Shown one piece after another: positions 21,600 through 33,500 of a stretch of 64,000 bases of DNA; positions within the stretch are counted from its first letter, which is position 1; each line of letters starts with the position of its first letter. The stretch is from Anopheles merus (lineage: Eukaryota; Arthropoda; Insecta; Diptera; Culicidae), in assembly GCF_017562075.2 (NCBI RefSeq), contig NC_054082.1, positions 56,772,136 to 56,836,135 on the forward strand. Direction: 5' to 3'. Under the pieces are notes generated by a model. That model worked only from the letters and a program-made list of their open reading frames with translations, was not told the origin of the DNA and did no database searches. The position numbers were made by a program, and so were the translations under genes.

Positions 21600-24500
21600 T
21601 ATAACTTAGCCTCCAGATACGATTGGGGCTTCAGTTGCACACGCATACGAAACCACACCCTTAATCGAAATAGTACACCAAACACGATAGTACACGCTAC
21701 CTTAGTTTAGGTGCAGATGCACAAGCGCGGCTTTCCGTTGCCCGTCGAACGGCGGAAAGTGCAATGTAATTGAATGCATTTTTTTCAAACTTGTTTAGCT
21801 ATCATAATGATGTTTAATTTATCATACACGAAATACATTTACACTGTTGCACTTGAAATTAAAATTCACACACACTATTCGCACCAACTGGTTCACTGGT
21901 TTTCATGCTAAATAAATAAATGATCACAAAACGCGCTGTATAACAGCATTCAGTGCTAAGAAACGCTATTCCACTACAATATTAAAAGACAGCAATACAA
22001 GCCACATCGTTCTTTCTGGATAAAAATATCTATTCTTAATGATGTCATAAAATAAATTTCGAGTTATTTTCCGTGAGCTCTCCCTCGCTCTCAAATAACG
22101 CCATTTAACAATAGTAGATTCTACTAAAGATTAAAATAAAAATAGTTACTATGGAAATTATAACTTTGTCCCTTCTTTCGACACAATCCCGTAAGGCACA
22201 AACTTCACCAACACCGCACGTCCTATTCGGATGGTATTTTTGTTCGCGTTTTCGGGTTTTTTACGCTGAGCAGAACAACACAAGTTCGAACTTTGGCTTC
22301 CGGTTAAGGAATATTTACACTCGAACGAGTAAGCGCTTTTCTTTCTTGATAGAGCCGATGGTTCCGTAAGTTTACGCCACCAGTAACCCTTAACGGGTTA
22401 CTTTCGGGCAGGACACCCGACGCGGTGATTGAAGCGATTGTGATGATTCGAGAAGCAGCAGTTGTATGAGGAAACCACCGGAGAAAATTATTTTTTTAGT
22501 ACACTTTTCCAACTCTGCTGCCTAGGCATCACGAGACTTGATGTCGAATGGAAATCACTTTCTTTCACTCGCCCGTGCACCGCTCCCGTGGACATGGTTT
22601 TTGCGATTTAGGAAATTGCATTTTGCCACATCGAGTCAGAACCATGTGCTGTTGATGGAAAAGTTGTGCTTTCTTTCCTCGATGTTCGATCACACGAAAG
22701 ATTTGCTTGTTTCAGACAACTCTTTTTTGTGTGCACTAGTAATATATTATTTTACCATTCACTGGGTGTTGCTCCCGGAACATAAGTTGTTTTTACGGTT
22801 CTTATAACGTTTGTGTGCGACAGTCACGACCAAGTTTATCAGAAATCCGTGGATCGTTAGAGCATGGTTGGGTTTTGTTTTTCACTTAACTGGAGCAACA
22901 CCGATGAAAAAGAATTGATTTGAAGTCTTCCGAGAACGTTGACGGTGATGGATCAACGAAAAAGGGGTAAAGAATTCACTGGTAAAGAATTTACTGGAAA
23001 TAATAATTTTATGATGAGTTTTTTGCCACGACCGACGGAATGTGTGCTGCTCTGTGGAAAACAACCGTTGCACTATTTGTTCCGTTTCCAGGGCAGCTGC
23101 TAGCAGATTCGCTACCCATTGTAAGTAGCTATTTTTCTCAGTGCATTGAATGAATGATCAAATTTTCATTTCGTGAGAAGCAACCACTTATATCGTCCCA
23201 CAATCAATCCCTTCTAACCCCCGGCTTCGATAGAATACAACGCTTATAATTTGGACGCACTATTCAAATAGCTACACACGCATAGTTATGGAGTGCTAAT
23301 ACTGGCGGATAGAGGCATTATCAGACGGATCAATCCCTCTAGCCGGCCACAAACAAACCGACACGTGGGCACGCAACAGAGTCTCATCTTTTATTCACAA
23401 GCTGCCAAGATTACAATCACCAGCCCTTCCCGCGCAAAGTTTCGCACTAGCAACATTCGCTAGGACTTATGTGCTAGCTTCTCCATTAACGTTTCACCAT
23501 TACACGTTGCCCAGTTCCGAGCTTATGACATCAACGTCCACCGAAGAATCGCATTCGCTCGTTGTATTGGTGGTGCTGGCCTGTTGGTTTGTTTTAATGC
23601 CACATTTGCTTCGCCACGCCAGAGGGCTTCCTGTGAATCGTGACACTTGTGTTTATAGCTTAGACTAGTCGCTTGCTCCACTTGGTGTTTTGCATCACTC
23701 CTTACGAGGTAAGCACTGGATTTGCATGTGCAGCAATACGTAAAAATAAATTATTTTCAGAATTCACAAACAACTAAGACGATGATCGATGCTGCTATCC
23801 ATTCATTTGCTTTCGGCTCACCCACTGCACAGTCCTCTTTGAACTTCCGGTTAGTCAGGATGCTTGCAGATATGCATACCGTAGCATTGGCACAACCATT
23901 ACCACATATACATTAAATCACTACAGTTAAGGCTCTGCAATCGATCCTGGATCGTTACCATTACAGCCAGTAACATCGTCAACCGAAAGCTCGCTAGAAA
24001 CTGACGAAGGACTTGTTTCGTGTGACATGTGCGATGGGGAACTGACTCCAGCAGCTTTCCTCGGCTTCGTCTTTTGAAGCATTCGGCTTTTTCTCTGCTT
24101 TTCTGTACTAGCCGTCTAGTTACTTCGTGAAAATTTCGGAATAATGAATACATGTATAAAGAAGAAGCATTCCAAAAATAAAGAACGAATTTAGTAGCAT
24201 CAGCTGTGACAAGATGTAAGGAAAAGTTCAAATTACCTACAGTGGCAATAAAGAGCGAGAAATGAATGCAATCATGAACCAAAATGAGGGGAAAGTGAAC
24301 CTTTCCGGAGCGCGCCATTTTTGGCGGTAAGCGGTTTATGTAAAGATGTATGTAAATTTAGTAAGTTTAGTTGCTATCATGTTTATAGTGTTTTATAATA
24401 AGCCATACGTTCATTTGTGCAGGTAAATGTCTTCCATTGTATTTTTAAAGACTTTGTTATACAGTGAAATATTTAAAATTGTATTCGTTCAGAATGAATT

Positions 24501-25390
24501 TGAGTAATGATTTATTACATACATAATTAAAATGTTTACGTAATATTTCTTTAATATTTACCAACATTTAACTATTATAAAAGTTATCAAATTATGTTAA
24601 AAGTTGCGCTGTGATTAGCCCCCCCCCCCCTCCCACCATTTACATTAAAATCTTTCAAGCACAGCAAGTTTGTAGTTTGAGTCTCTTCAATCAATGCTCT
24701 ATCGTAGCTTGCATATTAATTACTTCTGTTAGAATGTACAATGAAGAATAATTCATCGTACACCATTCTACTCTTCGAAGTTGTTACACAACCATTGAAT
24801 TAATACCTCTTCTTGGTTTGGCACGTTGCATACATGCTCTTACCTTCATCGTAGCTGTTGTAGCGGACCCATTTCATGTTCTATGTTCAAGCTCTTGTAC
24901 GAGTATATCATTTGTTAAGATGCTTCGAGTTGGTCGCACAGATGTTAATCGTTTCGTCACACATGGAGGTGTCATTATTAATTGCCAATCTCATGACACA
25001 GCGAGTGCATAGTTTTTTTTTTTGTAGAATTTCCTTCGCATAATGTTGACTACAATAATAACAATCAACAATACTATATAGAATACTACAATAAAAACTT
25101 TTATGTGAGTTTTTATAGGATTTTTTTTCTGTAGTTCTGTAAATGTTGAAGAGCAACTTTTTAATTTAAAAATAAGAAATAACAAGATAAATGAGAAAAA
25201 ACACTAATGCACTCACAGAAGCTTTTAAGCTTCATTTCACATAACTTGCACAATCATTATGGCTGAAACTTGCAGATTTTGTTCATTAATTTTTCAACAC
25301 CATCCGAAAAGTAGAAACTATGTTACAAGGGGAAATTACTCGTATTTATATTTACTTACAACATTTTTGAGTGCATAGAAACAATACTAT
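21600..25390. other. No gene recognised; homopolymer and AT-rich DNA
   Basis: There are only short ORFs in AT-rich sequence. A poly-C run lies at about 24619-24632. A minus-strand ORF at 23899-24318 has no recognised motif and was not called. Confidence 0.4.
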
Positions 25391-25391
25391 C

Positions 25392-25751
25392 ACCGCCTGG
25401 CTACACGAGGTGAAATAAACAGCGAAATGAACTATTTGATAGGTGAAATATCTTAGATACAGCTAAAAGGTTGGGGGAGATACAACATCCGCTTTCAAAA
25501 TTCACTTTAAAAGAATATTTTCTTACGCAGAACATTCGCTTATTGGAAGAAATGGTAAATTATTGATTGAAAATGACGAAATACTTGATATAAGGATTTT
25601 ACGAAATACTTAATGGATTTTGTTACGATTTTCTACACGTTATTTGTTTAAATTGCACATCAGCTGGTTGCTGTGATCCGTTATCTGACAGATATTCCAC
25701 CTGTCAAATAGTTCATTTCGCTGTATATTTCACCTCGTGTAGCCGCACGGT
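25392..25751. mobile_element. MITE with ~54-bp terminal inverted repeats
   Basis: The left arm (ggctacacgaggtgaaataa..., 25399-25452) and the right arm (reverse complement, about 25691-25744) agree at about 50 of 54 positions. Weaker pairing extends outward to accg/cggt. The interior of about 240 bp is non-coding. No clear target duplication was found, so the superfamily is undetermined. Confidence 0.75.
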
Positions 25752-25875
25752 CAGGATTTGGTATGTATTATTTATGAATAAAAACATGAGAAACGGTTCA
25801 GAAAGGCCGTATTGTTTAAATGCTTTATTATTTATATTTGTCTAGAATAACACAACCACCATAATGGATCTAGGC

Positions 25876-27078
25876 CAGCTATCGGCAAAGTACGGCTCGC
25901 GAGCCGCATGCAGCCGCATGACGTGGGGAGAGTGGGTACTGGCACTGAACTTGCTGTAGGGAGATTGAACAGTAAACTTGAAATGCTGTCGGGCCCCTAC
26001 GATAATCTGTTACAGGATCAATTTTTTTTGCTGGTGGGGGGGGCGGGCAAATGATTCGCCGGCCTCGGGGCTTCCGGGGCCTTTGTCGCTAGTACTTTGT
26101 CTATACGGCATACATGTAATACTTACGGCATACTATAGTCTAGCGATCTACGGGGCCCCTAAATCGGCGGGGCCCCAGGCGACCGCCTAGTCCGCCTACC
26201 GTTAGATCTGCCACTGTTTATATGTTTAAAACGAATTTTAAAAATCAACGTCAAAAGTCGTGAAAATGTATTAAGCGGGGTAAAATTATCTTGGTTTGGG
26301 GCAAAATGGTCTTACACGAAATGTCAAAACACATCAAAACCAAGGGTCAAAATGGATGGACCCCAACATTGGACTTTAGGCTTTGGTTTAAGCTCTTGCA
26401 ACTTGGTAGAATTGTGAGAGTATAAATTTCAGTTAAATATTAAAGTGATTGCTGCATAATTTAGTAAAATGCTTTAATATTTCAATTATTCCCGAGTTGT
26501 CAATAATTTTTCTTGTCGATAATAGCATACATACAATACAGTTTTATTTATATAAAGCTAGTATATTGTAGCGATATTTGCGTATACCACAGCCTCATGG
26601 AGCTCAACATACCGACCATTTTGCCCCAAGCTGGAACGACCAACTTTAAAAACTTTACATTAAAATAAAATGGGTACTTTTTAACATAAACCATAGATCC
26701 ACATCATGTGCCTGGATAGACATTCTTTTTTCTCTAATTATTTGTTAAATTCTCACAAAAGCTTATTTTCGAGACGGTAAAAATTTCATCGTTTTTAGCA
26801 GACATTTTATTTGCTACTTTATTCACTTATTTTGAAATCTAAGGTTATGAAACTTTCATGGTAGGCTTTAAACATTGTATTTGAAGTTTTTCAATAATAA
26901 GAAGTCATTACAAACGTGTTTATTTGCCAAAAAGCAGGTGACCATTTCGCCACACCTAACCATTTTGCCCCAGGTCCCCTTACATCTATATATATTTCAT
27001 GAAACTTTCACACAATTTTGCTCTGGGCTTAACAATTTGCAATTTGCAATTTTCGGACGCAAAGTTTGCCGGCCGCTG
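25876..27078. mobile_element. Non-autonomous hAT-type element with perfect 8-bp TSD
   Basis: The ends are CAGCTATCGGCAAAGTACGG (left) and, inverted, CAGCGGCCGGCAAACTTTGC (right). An exact 8-bp duplication, atctaggc, flanks them at 25868-25875 and 27079-27086. CAG termini plus an 8-bp duplication are hallmarks of hAT transposons. It is 1203 bp with no transposase frame. The interior holds a second hAT-type end (to 26216) and inverted ggggcaaaatgg motifs (about 26300, 26615, 26965). Confidence 0.8.
25978..26216 (-). mobile_element. Nested hAT-family terminus
   Basis: Read inward from 26216 on the minus strand it begins CAGTGGCAGATCTAACGGTA, close to the end of the element at 55415 (CAGCGGCGGATGTAACGGTA). 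A GGGGCCCC-rich stretch follows. The other terminus is not identified, so the left limit is approximate. Confidence 0.5.
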
Positions 27079-27271
27079 ATCTAGGCTAATGTATTATTGA
27101 GCTTAGCTGTCTATTGATTTACTCATTGTTTTGTAAAGCAAAATATGTATTTGTAGAACACAAACTTTATTTATTTGCAACTGTTTTGCGGGCAAATGTG
27201 TTGTAATAGTTATAACGAAACTCACATGCTATATAACATTAGCATATACTACAATAATAACATAAATAATA

Positions 27272-27473
27272 TTCTTCTTCTTGTTTGGCACAACAACCGT
27301 TGTCGGTTAAGGCATGCCTGTACCTCTAGTAGGCTTGGCTTTCAGTGACTTATTGATTACCATACCAAGATAGTCAGTACTACGTACTGGAGCACGGTCC
27401 ATTCAGGACTTGTACCCATGACGAGCATGCTGTTAAGTCGTACGAGTTGCCGACTGTACCACGAGATCGGCTC
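27272..27473 (-). mobile_element. SINE, reverse orientation
   Basis: Tail (ttcttcttcttg, ggcacaacaaccgttgtcgg) to tRNA-like head (accacgagatcggc). Related flanks, acataaataat on the left and acatacataat about 13 bases beyond the head on the right, suggest an imperfect target duplication. Confidence 0.8.
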
Positions 27474-28186
27474 GATGAGCACAACATACATAATATTGAT
27501 CATCAGTATTTTTAACTGTTGGTTCCCAATATGAAACGTAATGTACTTTCTACTTTATTTCACTTTGTTCACGTCTTAATTTAAAATTACCTTACTTTTA
27601 AAAGAAGCTTTATTACTGGACTGTTCAATAATAGTCGTTCAGAAATGACAATCTTTACTTTTTCAACATTATCTTGTTCAATCGTACTAATGAATGATAC
27701 AGTTTACATTAACATTTTTTTTATAACGTAACGAAAATAGCTCACCGCATGACTGTTTTTTAATGTAATAACCTTTATTGGACACCTCGTACACAAAACA
27801 ACAAGACAACCATATGCTACGAGTCCAACGACGTATATGTGTTCTCCTTTGCTTCTATAGTGCATGATGTAGCTTTTGTCCATCAGAAACGGGTTCTGAA
27901 TTCGTATAAAAACATCAGGTCAGCTTGTCTGCTAACTTTTCAAGAATTTTATCAAATGTTTGGCGGCAAACATAACTCTACTTCTACTTGACCAATATTA
28001 TCTGACATCTTCCATCTCCGATCGCGCCTATCGCGTGTTCATGTTTTGGTGAGAAATGAGCAAAGGAAGATAAATGTCTTCGTTTGCGGATCTCCGCAGT
28101 CCAACAGCTATTCAGTACAGGTGCGTACATTGGAAACGATTCAACGTGAAACGATACGTATATTGCGCAAACGCTTTCCGGTTAAC
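27474..28186. other. Upstream region of the mucin-like gene
   Basis: AT-rich sequence with no ORF of note. The frame of the downstream gene stays open upstream of its ATG to about 28046 without another ATG. A donor-like gtgcgt near 28121 could mark a 5' UTR intron; this is speculative. Confidence 0.35.
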
Positions 28187-30556
28187 ATGGGGGCATATCC
28201 AACACAAACTCGGTGGGGTGGAACCATTCTGATTGCGATAGTGCTTGTGTTAATTATCTCAGTGCGAATATCCAGTGCAGCGGATTCAATTTGTGAGCGT
28301 ATCGACTTCAACGACATAAATACATGGAAGGTGCAACAGTGTTCTGGGTCGCCTCGCGAGATATTTCGCCTAAGAACATACGCTTCGTCACCCTTGTTTC
28401 GCCCGTTTCGTGAACGCATTACCTATTTCCTCTCAAACGATGTGCGCGGTATTAGCTGTACGGAATCGATTAACAGTTTCTATATGAACGCTTTCACGGA
28501 GATACGCATGATCTATCAGCTAATGTTTAGAAATCCTTGCCTGTTGACCCTGATGGTATACGATTTAGATGTAATGGATCAGTTTGGAGAGCCACTTCTG
28601 GCTCAAAATTGGACAACCCGTGCGCAAACATCTACGTGGAGTTTGTTTGTAGGAAAGGTGGAACGTGAAATACGCCGTGCGAGAATACAGCTTCAAGCTG
28701 ATATGAGTGCAGATGGAGAGTTGGCAATAGAGTACATAACAGTGTTCAATCCTCTCGTGCTGGAAGAATTTTGTATGGTATTGGATGAATTTTACACAAC
28801 GACAGAGACGACAAGCAGGCCTACCACTAGGACTACATCGATTCCGTACACGACTACTAGGCGAACTAGAAGTACCACAACATCCACAACAACCACTACC
28901 CTGCCGTACACTACTACCACAACTCAAACAACTACTACTTCTCCTGCGACGACTACTTCTAGTACTACTACACCTACGACCACTTCTACAACAACTACTA
29001 CTACCACACCTACCACCACTACTACTACCACAACTGCTACTACCACACCAACTACTACTACCTCATTCAATACATCTACTACTACTACCACGACCACTAC
29101 TACTACCACGCCTACTACTACTACTGCCACACCTACTACTACTACTACCACATCTACAACTACCAGTACATTACCTTCAACCACTTCAACAAGCCCTATT
29201 ATCACTACCACGACGTCTACTGCAATGATGCCTACTACAACTACTATTGCAGCATCTACTGCTACCACGGCTACGCTACCAACTCTTTCTACAACTATTA
29301 CAAGACCTCTCACAACAATCGCTTCTACAACTACCTTTCGATCTTCTTTACCTACTACCACTTATATAATTACTTCTTCTACTAGTAATACATCGCCTAC
29401 CACAACTATAACTTCTAGTGCTATATCTTCCACTAATGCTGTGCCCATTCCATCTGAAACGACTACTGTTTCTAAAACAACAAACACAACTTCATACACT
29501 TCCTTAAGTACATTAACTGTAATGCCAACGACATCTTCCACCACTACTGTTCCTACAACATTTTCGATAAAAACATCTGCTATCTCATCAACACCAATTA
29601 CATTTTTCACAACAACAACCGATATGACCGATTCACCATATACCACACAATCTACTATACACACAACGGAATCTGTGAGTACTGCTAAGTCGGAGTCACC
29701 TGATAGTACAACCATTTCTGTGATGAATACAACAACAAGAAGACGCCGTACTACTACTACCACCACGTTCAAAACACCAACCATATCTAGCACCTATACA
29801 AGCATTCCTGATTTTAATGGAACGACTGCTGAAAATAGTGTCCCATCACAAAGTCCAATAATAAGCACCCCCAGCAGTAGTTCGTCCACTGTACACTCAC
29901 CCAGTACAACCGTAGCATCTAGCAACTCAAATCTTCCACCTGTACCACCGACACAAACTACCTCAGTGCTGTCCACGACCGAAATATCTACGCAAGCTAC
30001 ACCATGGGATCGTTCTACCACTACAGAAATGCACTCCTCCAGCACTACTGATATTTCTGGAACAGAGCCTATGGTGAAGGTACCAAATGCATCCTATGCG
30101 CTATGGATAGCATTAAGTGGTGTGTTTATCGTTCTATTTATCATTGCATCGGCCATCGCTTTATATATCTACGTATCGGGGGTAGAAATTCACAATGCAC
30201 TTGGTAGTATTGGCCACTTTTTCACCTGTAGCAACAAACTCAGCCGCTCGGCGAACGATGATGACCCTTACGGCACGATGCAGCCAAATAATTTTGACCC
30301 ATTCGATGCCTATTACAACCAACAGCTACAACAGCAACTGAAGAATAGACTACGTCCCAAACACAACAGTGTAAGCAGTATCAGTAACAACAGCAGCAAA
30401 GCAATCCGCCAAAAGTATCCCAAATTTAACGTAGATCCCTATCGGCATGCGACAATGGAGGAAACAGCTAATGAATCATCTTTTGATGCGCCCCGCTTCG
30501 AGCTGATGGACGATATCGACGTTATCAAATACAAAAACAGGCTAAATAAACTTTAG
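28187..30556 (+). CDS. Single-pass mucin-like membrane protein
   Basis: The product is 789 residues from the ATG at 28187 (good context, aacATGg). Residues 1-32 form a signal peptide with a long hydrophobic core (ILIAIVLVLIISV). Residues 33-203 are a compact ectodomain with five cysteines (36, 52, 91, 118, 196) and NWT at 141. Residues 204 to about 635 are a Thr/Ser/Pro-rich, presumably O-glycosylated stalk built on ACT/ACC/ACA-rich repeats. A transmembrane helix follows at about 637-664 (ALWIALSGVFIVLFIIASAI), then a 125-residue cytoplasmic tail with DPYGTM, FDPFDAYYNQQ and Ser-rich segments. It is uninterrupted by introns. Likely a cell-surface mucin or receptor at an epithelium or on haemocytes. 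The ectodomain family is not recognised; a MAM-like beta-sandwich is possible. The stalk length is probably variable. Confidence 0.85.
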   Translation: MGAYPTQTRWGGTILIAIVLVLIISVRISSAADSICERIDFNDINTWKVQQCSGSPREIFRLRTYASSPLFRPFRERITYFLSNDVRGISCTESINSFYMNAFTEIRMIYQLMFRNPCLLTLMVYDLDVMDQFGEPLLAQNWTTRAQTSTWSLFVGKVEREIRRARIQLQADMSADGELAIEYITVFNPLVLEEFCMVLDEFYTTTETTSRPTTRTTSIPYTTTRRTRSTTTSTTTTTLPYTTTTTQTTTTSPATTTSSTTTPTTTSTTTTTTTPTTTTTTTTATTTPTTTTSFNTSTTTTTTTTTTTPTTTTATPTTTTTTSTTTSTLPSTTSTSPIITTTTSTAMMPTTTTIAASTATTATLPTLSTTITRPLTTIASTTTFRSSLPTTTYIITSSTSNTSPTTTITSSAISSTNAVPIPSETTTVSKTTNTTSYTSLSTLTVMPTTSSTTTVPTTFSIKTSAISSTPITFFTTTTDMTDSPYTTQSTIHTTESVSTAKSESPDSTTISVMNTTTRRRRTTTTTTFKTPTISSTYTSIPDFNGTTAENSVPSQSPIISTPSSSSSTVHSPSTTVASSNSNLPPVPPTQTTSVLSTTEISTQATPWDRSTTTEMHSSSTTDISGTEPMVKVPNASYALWIALSGVFIVLFIIASAIALYIYVSGVEIHNALGSIGHFFTCSNKLSRSANDDDPYGTMQPNNFDPFDAYYNQQLQQQLKNRLRPKHNSVSSISNNSSKAIRQKYPKFNVDPYRHATMEETANESSFDAPRFELMDDIDVIKYKNRLNKL
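28796..29330 (+). repeat. Thr-codon minisatellite of the mucin stalk
   Basis: Imperfect ACTACTACCACA-type repeats encode long Thr runs broken by Pro, Ser and Ala. The reverse strand is open only because of this repetition and is not coding. Confidence 0.85.
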
Positions 30557-33500
30557 ACATAGTCAAAACTATATTTTTCAGTTTATCACAATGATGGGAA
30601 CAAAAGGCAATACATCAGTATCTTATCGACGTTAAACGATGGCAGCATTCTTTTAGCACTCAAGACTAGGTGATTCTAAAATACATGTATGGGTTTGTCA
30701 GTATGCATTCATAACAGCGGGCTTGCACCTACCATTTCAGAATGTTTGACCAACACATCAAGATGCATTCACTTTCAATGGCTCCTTTGAACTGCCGGGG
30801 TTGAAACCAACAACACATCACAAGCAACGAAACAGCTTCCTAACGAAGAGCTTCACTCGTTCTGCGCCTGTCCGTCCGAACCATGCTTACTAATGGGGAA
30901 TGGTGTTCATTTCTACCTCATGTGAGAATTCATGCGAAACACATACTTTGCGCAATAGTTACTTCGTTGGAGCGAGCATTGCACGAATCCACTGATGTGT
31001 ACTAAAAGCCACCTACGTCGAAAATTAGCGTCAGTAAACAGACTTTGATTGTTTCTCTTCCTAGATGTCACCACACGAAAATGCAAATATACTGACATTG
31101 AATTAATCTCCTGCGAACATTGATTATTGTCACGTATGGATTGAAAAAGAGTGTCATAACAATAAAGTAAATCTTTTATATTCACCAAGAAACGCAAGAT
31201 TAATTAGAGTGTATTCTGTATTCCCATGAAAATCGCCATAGCAATCTAATTATTTTCTCTCATGACATACATGCTACGAGTTGCTCTAAAATTATCTTCA
31301 TCGTAAGTGTTGTTATGTCATCAATTTCTACGCCGGCCCGGTAAAAGCTACGATACCACACTCACCATCAATCGCTCCTTAACATTGATTCATTAATTAG
31401 TGGTCACTGTGACGATGGTGAAATGAAGTAGCATACGCCAAACTGTTAAACGCATAAGGTCATTTCGCTGATAGCACTAATGGTGCTATTATGTGAGGTT
31501 CGGTTCGGTACCGGTTAGAAGCCAGAATGATGAGTTTTACTCAAGAGCACTAAACTCGACTATTCATACCAAAACTTTAATACCTCTTTCTAAGTGTGGT
31601 TTACAGCAGCAGCAGCATCTTCCAATTGACAGAGAACAGCGTTTCGGCATGAACATATCGGCCAATAAATGTTCAACAAATTAAAGTACAAGAACTTTTA
31701 ACCCACTCATTATAAAAAAAATGCATGAAAATCGCTGAATTTAAGAGATATAAACAAAACAAATTCAAAAAAGAAAAACTTTTTATAACAATTTAAACTA
31801 CTGAAGTATCGTAAAGGGATATATCATTTTAGCCGAAAGTATATCAAGCCACCACAAGACATAAATTCATGCGTAGGGCAATCAATCCCCTTGGATTCAG
31901 CTTAATTAAAAGGACTGGTAGTGAAAGTTACAACCAACAAAAAACATTGCCATACAATGGTACAAAAAAGATTGCCATACTTCAAACTCGTAAAATATTC
32001 CGGCATAGAAGATTCGCAAACTACCTACCGTAGGCGAAAAGGATAAACTTTGCCAAGTATTATAGAAACTTTTACCGGGACAACGACACGGAAGGTAGAC
32101 GCGTTGAAACAACTTAAATTATGAACGATGCACATTTTACCCGAGAGATACTCTAATTACAGTCGGTTATAGTTTGAATGACATTACGAATAGGCGATCT
32201 TCATTCTCTTCTTCCTGGAACGGACCGATGTACATACTTTTCTTAACTTTTGCCAAGATTTTCGTTGGCTATCATGCTAAATGATATCTGTATAGATTTA
32301 ATAAAGAACTGCCTACTACTACTTATTCCATCAGGCTCTTTGAGTGCTGTAAAAAGAAAAAAACAAGATGAATTGTATTTCACTTCAGCTAAACAACTCG
32401 TATGATTGAATTCTCTTCACCAGTTTGAGGTAAAACAGAAAATAATCTTTGATTCATTCTTGCTGTTCTTGATTCACATTTTTCTTGTTATCGTCCACAA
32501 TCAAAAGTTCTTAGTAAATTTTACGAATTGTAGTTGTTTTGCTTAGAAAACTAAATTAAAACATTCTACGCTGGTACAAACGGTAGAATATTTGTTATTT
32601 CTTTACTTTCATTTATTTTATTTTTTTACAGACTTGAAAGAAGTTCACGAAGAAGGATTTGTTGTATTCTAGTTGATTTTTCAACGACTGTTTACAAATT
32701 CTTGCATTCCATTCTAAATGGAATTACCAACTGATGGCATTTGTTGGAAGAATGTGTGTTATTGCTGAGTTAATTGTAGCATGAGATATTCATGTACCAT
32801 CCTGCAAATTTGATTCAAATTTTGATTGCATTAGATGACTAACAAGGAGACAAATATTTGACGAAAGATTATAAAGGTATTTTTAGCCATGCGAATTAAA
32901 TAAAGACCTATCACATATGAATCGAGGGTCAGATCTTACATAGTTAAATTCGATACATTTCAATTGATAGTTAAAAAAACTGACATTTCAAATCGCGTTT
33001 GATGTTAGTTTGTTGATCGAATGAATTTCATAGCAAAATGACTTATAATAAAACGGCAATGAACACGTTCCCCTGCATCCTTTGCTTCTAGCTCTTTCTT
33101 ATTAAAACTAAAATAATCCTCTCGGCAATCATTCCTATATTTTAAGGTCTAACAAAGTAAAGGCTACATCCTTGTTCGGTCTTGCAAAATTCTTTATATG
33201 TCATATTTAGATCAATTGGTAATTTGTTCATTATTTTGATAACTCGTCTGTAAAATAGTCTTATCGAATGTATGATTTAGTTATACCATATTATATTTAT
33301 AGGGGGTGATTTAGAAGTTTTGTAGATCGATAGTCTACACAGTTCCCCTTCCACCATCTCCGCCCCCCGTCTGCAATTAAAGTAAACTTATCAATCTCCC
33401 AACAACAAGCTGGGTGCAAGTAACATTCCCCTCCCCCTCCTACAGGGAGCTTCAAATCGTTTTACCGGCTAGGGCCTCTGGTACCCTAAATTCGCCACCG

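Noticed and set aside
28046..28186. A 47-codon N-terminal extension of the mucin-like protein
   Set aside because: It would start at TTG. The first ATG, at 28187, has a good context and is followed at once by a signal peptide.
28785..29228. Leu-rich plus-strand ORF overlapping the mucin stalk
   Set aside because: It is an alternative frame of the Thr repeat with no support of its own.
28924..30045. Long Val-rich minus-strand ORFs opposite the mucin gene
   Set aside because: They are the reverse complement of Thr-codon repeats (ACN read as NGT), kept open by repetition; there are no independent motifs.
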